10,293 bases of DNA from contig PMHN01000010.1 of NCBI GenBank assembly GCA_003156695.1, positions 1-10,293 on the forward strand, read 5' to 3'. Every line of letters begins with the position of its first letter. The stretch's first letter is position 1. The stretch is from Gammaproteobacteria bacterium (GTDB lineage Bacteria; Pseudomonadota; Gammaproteobacteria; Steroidobacterales; Steroidobacteraceae). This document shows, piece after piece, positions 6,801 to 10,293 of the stretch. Below the pieces are notes generated by a model. That model was not told the DNA's origin and searched no databases. It was given only the letters and a program-made list of their open reading frames with translations. Made by a program: the position numbers and the translations under genes.

Positions 6801-7799
6801 ATCGAGGCATCGGCCGCCGAGAAGCTGCAGCGCGAAACCGAAAATCTGCAACTGGCAGCGCAAGCCGCCGATTTCGAAGCCGAGCGCAATGCCGGCCGGG
6901 CGCGCGAGGGGCTGCTGCAGTTTGAAACCGAACAAGTCCGCGCAAGGCTGGCGGAAATTGACGACCTCTTGCGCGACGCTCGCCAACTGCTCGACCAGGC
7001 CCGCGACCGCAAAGGCGAATTGTCGGCCACCGCGGCCAAGCTGCAGGCCGACGCCCAGTACATGGGCGAGACCTGCCTGAACGAACTCGGAATAGAACGC
7101 GAACAGTTGATGGCTGACGCGACTGTGCTGATCGTCAGCGACGAGCAACTCGCCGCCGAAGATCAAGCTCATCGCGAGATGCGTGCCCGGCTCGAAGCCA
7201 TGGGACCGGTGAACATGATGGCCCTCGAAGAGTACAAAGAAATCGCCGAGCGCCACAGCTTCCTCGAAACCCAGCGCAAGGACCTGATCTCGTCGATCGA
7301 GAACACCACCGCGACCATCCGCGAAATCGACCAGCTTTCGCGGCAGAAGTTCGAAGAGGCTTTCCACAAGATCAACGAGAACTTCCAGGGTACATTCAAG
7401 AAGTTGTTCGGCGGCGGCCACGCCTTCATGAAGCTCACCGACGAAGAAAACAGCGCGGAGAGTGGCATCGACGTGGTGGCCTCGCCTCCGGGCAAGCGGC
7501 TGCAGAGCGTATTGCTGCTCTCGGGAGGCGAAAAGGCGCTGACCGCCCTCGCTCTGCTGGTCGGCATCTTCCAGTACACGCCCAGCCCGTTCTGCATCCT
7601 CGATGAAGTCGATGCCCCGCTCGACGAGACCAACATCGGCCGCTTCACCGACCTGGTAAAAGAGATGAGCCTGCAAACCCAGTTCGTGCTCATCACCCAC
7701 AGCAAGCGCACCATGAGCATCGCCCCGGTTCTCTACGGCGTCACCATGCAGGAACCGGGCGTGTCGAAGTTGGTCTCGGTGCGCTTCGGCGCGGCATAG
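3879..7799 (+). CDS. smc: Chromosome segregation ATPase SMC with an enlarged N-terminal head
   Basis: SMC forms the ring dimer that, with ScpA and ScpB, organises and separates chromosomes using ATP. The order of parts is complete. Walker A GPNGCGKS is at 33-40, the Q-loop region ESYALIEQGR at 251-260 and RRAILEEAAG at 272-281. A first coiled coil spans about 288-625, the hinge about 630-795 (GVLADFLEV, GRATFLVHPED), and a second coiled coil about 800-1105. GPVNMMALEEY starts at 1109, the ABC signature LSGGEK is at 1214-1219, and Walker B ILDE has D1242 and catalytic E1243, followed by the D-loop DAPLDETN. At 1306 residues it is about 110 longer than typical bacterial SMC. The surplus lies between strands SLTL (83-86) and EIVVTRR (212-218) and is acidic, then basic. 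Translation starts at TTG with a strong AAGGAG 6 bases ahead. scpA and scpB are not in the window. All ATPase motifs are intact, so it should be active. Confidence 0.97.
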   Translation: MLKLKRLQILGFKSFCDRTDVKFHGDGIAAIIGPNGCGKSNIADAISWVLGEQSAKTLRGVRMEDVIFAGTHDRKPTGMAEVSLTLIDPEVYPGAEVSALTEIEIQDDMPEDARADRHIVDDWDEASIRARAAQETERAIEDAQPGRTEEIEIPRSKVNILAVAFPDDEPVFALPVHNIAPTTPSAAVSSSPRVVLKIRRRKFNQQQFRQGEIVVTRRLFRSGDSEYLLNGKLCRLRDIQELFMGTGLGPESYALIEQGRIGQILSSRPTDRRAILEEAAGITKFKTKKRLAEARLEDAKLNLNRINDIFDEVTRQMNSLKRQAAKAERYVKLRDEMRAKLRVVLASKFAAIERESAEIDSQINALAEEMQHRGEAVQQLESEHGERTQRGYAIEAELRENRECLSQITLEIDRAHARRRNNEERCADLMVRSASAEAELAQARHRQTALEAERDSNRQVLESAAADLAAAQNDLALCQQETTAANISLGELERQQEESRFTIFDTVSSASRLRNQLAQAEERLAGADREGRRLETEVANASIQVEAFGGQRGQLALEFESVSQRVNGIAEEISQLRRLIESKRLDETKGKARLDLLRAEYATLIGRKGSLESVIAEHGYSTESVRRLFQSGVMQGGLAPVGVLADFLEVEPRYERVVEDFLRDELNYIVVKSWDAADEGLRVLRSDVDGRATFLVHPEDSQAKFSFVLDEAAHCAPAAASILPLKNTIRVLNGFGKSLEVILPKLRDGYIVPESAAARGLALENPDAFFLSQSGECFHNVTVTGGKQRSEGPLSMKRELREVLRQLEDLERALREEEMRVLTLGHELKDLTSLLDRLESERREADHQAMTSSHMLQQLDSEMTRVSERRNVSQLELQRLAAERADQENVVTALQAEIAVIEQKREALERQIAAAQESLATLRQRREDAAQATSHRIARVAALEERHRSAAAVLLRIDSLFHEMGERVHALVSQIEASAAEKLQRETENLQLAAQAADFEAERNAGRAREGLLQFETEQVRARLAEIDDLLRDARQLLDQARDRKGELSATAAKLQADAQYMGETCLNELGIEREQLMADATVLIVSDEQLAAEDQAHREMRARLEAMGPVNMMALEEYKEIAERHSFLETQRKDLISSIENTTATIREIDQLSRQKFEEAFHKINENFQGTFKKLFGGGHAFMKLTDEENSAESGIDVVASPPGKRLQSVLLLSGGEKALTALALLVGIFQYTPSPFCILDEVDAPLDETNIGRFTDLVKEMSLQTQFVLITHSKRTMSIAPVLYGVTMQEPGVSKLVSVRFGAA

Positions 7800-8034
7800 A
7801 CGACGGTTGTGCCTTCCACTAGGATCGGAGTGGAGAACAGGCTGGCCGCCCCCGGATTAAAGTCCTGGCCGCTCAAGATCGAAGTAGGAACTTCCGATCC
7901 ACGATATCCACTTCCATCCTCAGTTTTTCCACAGAGACGCGGCCGGAATCGCGTTCCTGTTGATGCGCACTCCCGCCTCAACCTGCTTCTCTTCAACGGG
8001 ATAACGCGATCTTCTCGACGGCTGATCTCTGCGG

Positions 8035-8062
8035 TTGACAAAATTTCCTGAGCGGCTAAAAT
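8035..8062 (+). promoter_or_regulatory. Sigma70-type promoter for purC-rpe
   Basis: A perfect -35 TTGACA (8035-8040) and TAAAAT (8057-8062, one mismatch) are 16 bases apart. This is the best promoter in the window. Transcription would start near 8069, leaving a leader of only about 25 bases before the purC ATG. No PurR-like operator or purine riboswitch is visible. Confidence 0.65.
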
Positions 8063-8093
8063 ACCCGTCGCTCCTTACCTGTAAAATTTCCCA

Positions 8094-9005
8094 ATGACTA
8101 CTGAACTTCTCGATTCCGTCCTTTTGCGAACTGATTTCCCGGATCTCCAACTTCACGCCAGCGGTAAAGTCCGAGACGTGTACCGGGTGAATGGCGAACA
8201 ACTGCTGTTCGTCGCGACCGACCGCATTTCCGCCTTCGATTACATCCTGGCCACCGGCATCCCGCACAAGGGGCGCGTACTAACCCAGATCTCAATGTTC
8301 TGGTTCGATTTCCTGTCGGACATCGTGCCCAATCACCTCATCACCGCCGATGTGAACCATTATCCCGAAGCGCTGCGCAAGTATGCCGACCAGTTGCGCG
8401 GCCGGTCGATGCTGGTGCAGCGCGCCGAAATGTTTCCCGTGGAGTGCGTAGTCCGCGGCTACATCTCGGGATCGGCCTGGAAGGAATACAAGGCTACGGG
8501 CGAGGTTTGTGGCCTCAAGTTGCCCGAGGGGCTGCGTGAATCGGACGCGCTCCCCGCGCCCATCTTCACTCCGGCCACCAAAGCGACCGACGGCCACGAC
8601 GAGAATATTTCGTTTGAGCAGATGTGCAGGATCGTCGGCGCGGAGACTGCCAGCCATCTCCGCGACATCACCTTGCGGATTTACAACAAAGCCGGCGCCT
8701 ATGCCCGCCAGCGTGGCATCATCATCGCCGACACCAAGTTCGAATTCGGTGTCGATGCCAACGGCAGACTGACACTGATCGATGAGGCGCTGACGCCGGA
8801 CTCCTCGCGCTTCTGGCCGGCCGACACGTACCGGGTGGGAGCGAGCCCGCCGAGCTTTGACAAGCAGTTCGTACGCGATTATCTCGAGACCCTCGACTGG
8901 AACAAGAAGGCGCCGGGACCGGCGCTGCCGGCGCAAGTCATTGCCCGCACCAGCGACAAGTACCGGGAAGCGCTAACGCGGCTGACTGGCGCCGCTGTAT
9001 CGTAG
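8094..9005 (+). CDS. purC: Phosphoribosylaminoimidazole-succinocarboxamide (SAICAR) synthase
   Basis: PurC joins CAIR and aspartate using ATP to form SAICAR in purine synthesis, in the cytosol. Family landmarks are present: glycine-rich ATP loop SGKVRDVY (23-30), ATDRISAFD (41-49), PNHLIT (79-84), [16 protein letters not shown] (117-132), the [18 protein letters not shown] block (158-175), [11 protein letters not shown] (209-219) and [15 protein letters not shown] (228-242). The last includes the acidic metal-ATP residues D230 and E231. At 303 residues it is the longer form, like yeast ADE1, rather than the roughly 240-residue enzyme of Escherichia coli and Bacillus. ATG 8094 is the only sensible start, although no Shine-Dalgarno is seen in the short leader (the bases before it are pyrimidine and A rich). 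The gene directly follows a strong promoter and precedes rpe by 65 bases on the same strand. Confidence 0.96.
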   Translation: MTTELLDSVLLRTDFPDLQLHASGKVRDVYRVNGEQLLFVATDRISAFDYILATGIPHKGRVLTQISMFWFDFLSDIVPNHLITADVNHYPEALRKYADQLRGRSMLVQRAEMFPVECVVRGYISGSAWKEYKATGEVCGLKLPEGLRESDALPAPIFTPATKATDGHDENISFEQMCRIVGAETASHLRDITLRIYNKAGAYARQRGIIIADTKFEFGVDANGRLTLIDEALTPDSSRFWPADTYRVGASPPSFDKQFVRDYLETLDWNKKAPGPALPAQVIARTSDKYREALTRLTGAAVS

Positions 9006-9070
9006 GCGGCCGGACTGATGTCGGCGCGGTAACCTCCCCCGGCAGAGCCTGATCACGATCGGTTAGACTC

Positions 9071-9748
9071 ATGGTCATGTCGCCAGCATGGCTTGCCCCT
9101 TCGATCCTGTCCGCCGACTTCGCCCGCCTCGGCGAAGAAGTCGACGCGGTCTGTGCCGCTGGTGCCGACCTCATCCACTTCGACGTGATGGACAACCATT
9201 ACGTGCCGAATCTCACCATCGGACCGTCGGTGTGCGCGGCTTTGCACAAGCACGGCGTCAAGGTACCAATCGACGTGCACCTGATGGTGAGTCCGGTGGA
9301 TCGAATCGTCCCTGACTTCGCCGCCGCCGGGGCCACCTACATCAGCTTTCACCCGGAAGCGACCCGGCACATCGATCGCACCATCGCGCTGATCCGCGAA
9401 CATGGCTGCCGCCCGGGTCTGGCTTTCAATCCCGCCACCCCGCTCGACTACCTCGACTACACGCGCGAGCTCATCGACCTGGTGCTCATCATGTCGGTGA
9501 ATCCAGGCTTCGGCGGGCAGCAGTTCATTCCGACCTCGTTACGCAAGCTGCGCGATGCCCGCGCGCGCATCGATGCCGGCGGGCGCGCCGTGCGACTGGA
9601 AGTTGATGGCGGAATTAAGACCGATAACATCCGCGCGGCGGCCCAGGCCGGAGCGGATACTTTCGTTGCGGGGTCTGCGATCTTCGGCAGCGGTGACTAT
9701 GCGGCGACCATGCGCGAGATGCGCCGCGCCATCGCTTCCTCGTCCTAG
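9071..9748 (+). CDS. rpe: Ribulose-phosphate 3-epimerase
   Basis: Rpe interconverts ribulose 5-phosphate and xylulose 5-phosphate in the pentose phosphate pathway, as a cytosolic metal-dependent TIM barrel. The 225-residue length is normal. Key residues are all present: S11 in APSILSAD, H36 and D38 in HFDVMD, H70 in DVHLMV, FNPATP (119-124), the phosphate loop [10 protein letters not shown] (141-150), catalytic D179 in EVDGGI, and the second phosphate-binding stretch VAGSAIF (199-205). Two in-frame ATGs (9071 and 9077) are possible and neither has a strong ribosome site; I keep the first, and the difference is two residues. The gene lies 65 bases after purC and probably shares its promoter. 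Pentose phosphates feed PRPP for purines, so the pairing makes sense. The stop is 2 bases from the stop of the convergent regulator gene, leaving no room for a terminator. Confidence 0.95.
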   Translation: MVMSPAWLAPSILSADFARLGEEVDAVCAAGADLIHFDVMDNHYVPNLTIGPSVCAALHKHGVKVPIDVHLMVSPVDRIVPDFAAAGATYISFHPEATRHIDRTIALIREHGCRPGLAFNPATPLDYLDYTRELIDLVLIMSVNPGFGGQQFIPTSLRKLRDARARIDAGGRAVRLEVDGGIKTDNIRAAAQAGADTFVAGSAIFGSGDYAATMREMRRAIASSS

Positions 9749-9750
9749 AA

Positions 9751-10293
9751 CTACTCGTCGTCGTCCTCGTCATCATCATCGTCATCGTCATCGTCGGGCG
9801 CCGCCGCCTGGCTGCTCATCCTTACCCCAGCCCCAGCCACCGCGCCGCTTGGCTTCGCGGGCACGATCACCGGGCGCGTCTTCATTTTCGGCCGGGCGTT
9901 AAAGACGACGATGGTCTTGCCGGTCGCGCGCAGCAGGCCCTGCTCCTCCAACACTTTCAGCACGCGCCCGGCCATTTCGCGCGAGCAGCCGACCAGGCGC
10001 GAAAGCTCCTGACGGCTGACTTTGATCTGCATCCCTTCCGGATGAGTCATGGCGTCCGGCTCGCCGCACAGATCCATGATCGCGTGGGCCACGCGCCCGG
10101 TGACGTCCACGAAGGCGAGATCGCCGAGCTTGCGGTTGGTGCGGTCGAGGCGGGTGGCAAGCTGGGTGGCGAGTTCAAACACCAGTCCCGGACTCTCGGC
10201 GGCAATCTGCCGGAAGCGCGGGTAAGTCATTTCCGCAAGCTCGCACTGGTTGCGCGTGCGCACCCAGGCGCTGCGGGTGGGCTGCTCGTAGAA
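9751..10293 (-). CDS. Crp/Vfr-type cAMP receptor transcription factor, C-terminal part, with acidic tail
   Basis: The gene is cut by the window edge; 180 C-terminal residues are visible and the frame is open to 10293. It closely resembles E. coli CRP and Pseudomonas Vfr. TRSAW matches the cAMP phosphate-binding loop (Arg82 and Ser83 in E. coli), a long dimer helix ends in RLDRTNRKLGDL, and LAFVDVTGR leads into the DNA-binding domain. The helix-turn-helix RQELSRLVGCSREMAGRVLK keeps the recognition-helix Arg, Glu and Arg that read TGTGA half-sites in CRP. The residue at the Ser128 position is Asn, while Thr127 is kept. CRP normally ends near KTIVVFNAR. Here 46 residues follow: a basic Pro/Lys part, an Ala/Gly part, then 14 consecutive Asp/Glu residues. 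A GTG at 10263 could be misread as a start, but the homology clearly extends upstream of it. The global-regulator role is inferred from family. Confidence 0.9.
   Translation of the reverse strand, partial: FYEQPTRSAWVRTRNQCELAEMTYPRFRQIAAESPGLVFELATQLATRLDRTNRKLGDLAFVDVTGRVAHAIMDLCGEPDAMTHPEGMQIKVSRQELSRLVGCSREMAGRVLKVLEEQGLLRATGKTIVVFNARPKMKTRPVIVPAKPSGAVAGAGVRMSSQAAAPDDDDDDDDDEDDDE
9754..9795 (-). repeat. GAT/GAC trinucleotide tract encoding poly-Asp
   Basis: On the minus strand 14 codons in a row are GAT, GAC or GAG, giving nine Asp, Glu, three Asp, Glu, directly before the TAG stop of the Crp-like gene. Mixed codon use means it is not a pure microsatellite, but runs such as ATC-ATC-ATC and GTC-ATC-GTC-ATC on the plus strand suggest growth by slippage. 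Confidence 0.85.

Noticed and set aside
6795..7700. 301-residue open frame antisense to smc
   Set aside because: It lies fully inside the C-terminal half of smc opposite the conserved ATPase signature and Walker B, and has no ribosome site or recognisable motif.
7815..7834. TCCACT/AGTGGA stem just after the smc stop as a terminator
   Set aside because: It has only 6 pairs with an 8-base loop and no T-run, so it is too weak to call.
7809..8051. 80-residue open frame between smc and purC
   Set aside because: It has no ribosome site, no recognisable features, and its 3' end runs through the purC promoter.
10234..10263. GTG at 10263 as the start of the Crp-like gene
   Set aside because: The codons upstream (FYEQPTRSAW) continue the CRP homology through the cAMP-binding loop, so the gene begins outside the window.

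Overview
The window is GC-rich, tightly packed bacterial chromosome. It mixes housekeeping genes (smc, purC, rpe, a crp-type regulator) with a few small genes of uncertain role. The SMC head sequence, the purC and rpe context, and two hairpin-bearing intergenic segments look to me like Acidobacteriota (class Terriglobia, Koribacter-like). That placement is from memory of the families, without any search, and is only moderately secure. I see no transposase, integrase, tRNA, rRNA or CRISPR array, so this is an ordinary core region with some local oddities.

Layout: 1-195 is a non-coding leader holding a two-hairpin, REP-like segment. 196-1017 encodes a secreted protein with a calcium-loop-like motif. 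1137-2513 encodes an M20-family zinc peptidase and is followed after 20 bases by a small four-helix membrane protein (2534-3028); these two may be cotranscribed. A perfect 9-bp hairpin (3048-3068) separates them from a small gene of unknown function (3085-3512) that is broken by one missing base near 3361-3366. Its C-terminal part continues in another frame and is easy to miss. 3513-3878 has no gene but holds plausible promoters and hairpins upstream of smc (3879-7799). The SMC protein is about 110 residues longer than usual because of an insertion in its N-terminal ATPase head. After a 294-base gap with a strong sigma70-type promoter come purC (8094-9005) and rpe (9071-9748) on the same strand. 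A crp/vfr-type cAMP receptor gene (9751 to beyond the window end, minus strand) converges on rpe with only 2 bases between the stop codons.

How the genes relate: SMC serves chromosome organisation, PurC purine synthesis, and Rpe the pentose phosphate pathway, which also feeds PRPP and thus purines. The Crp-type protein is a global regulator, but I found no clear TGTGA-N6-TCACA site in the window. Nothing here forms a convincing new multi-gene system. The points most worth a second look are the SMC head insertion, the acidic tail on the Crp-like protein encoded by a trinucleotide tract, and the frameshifted small gene.
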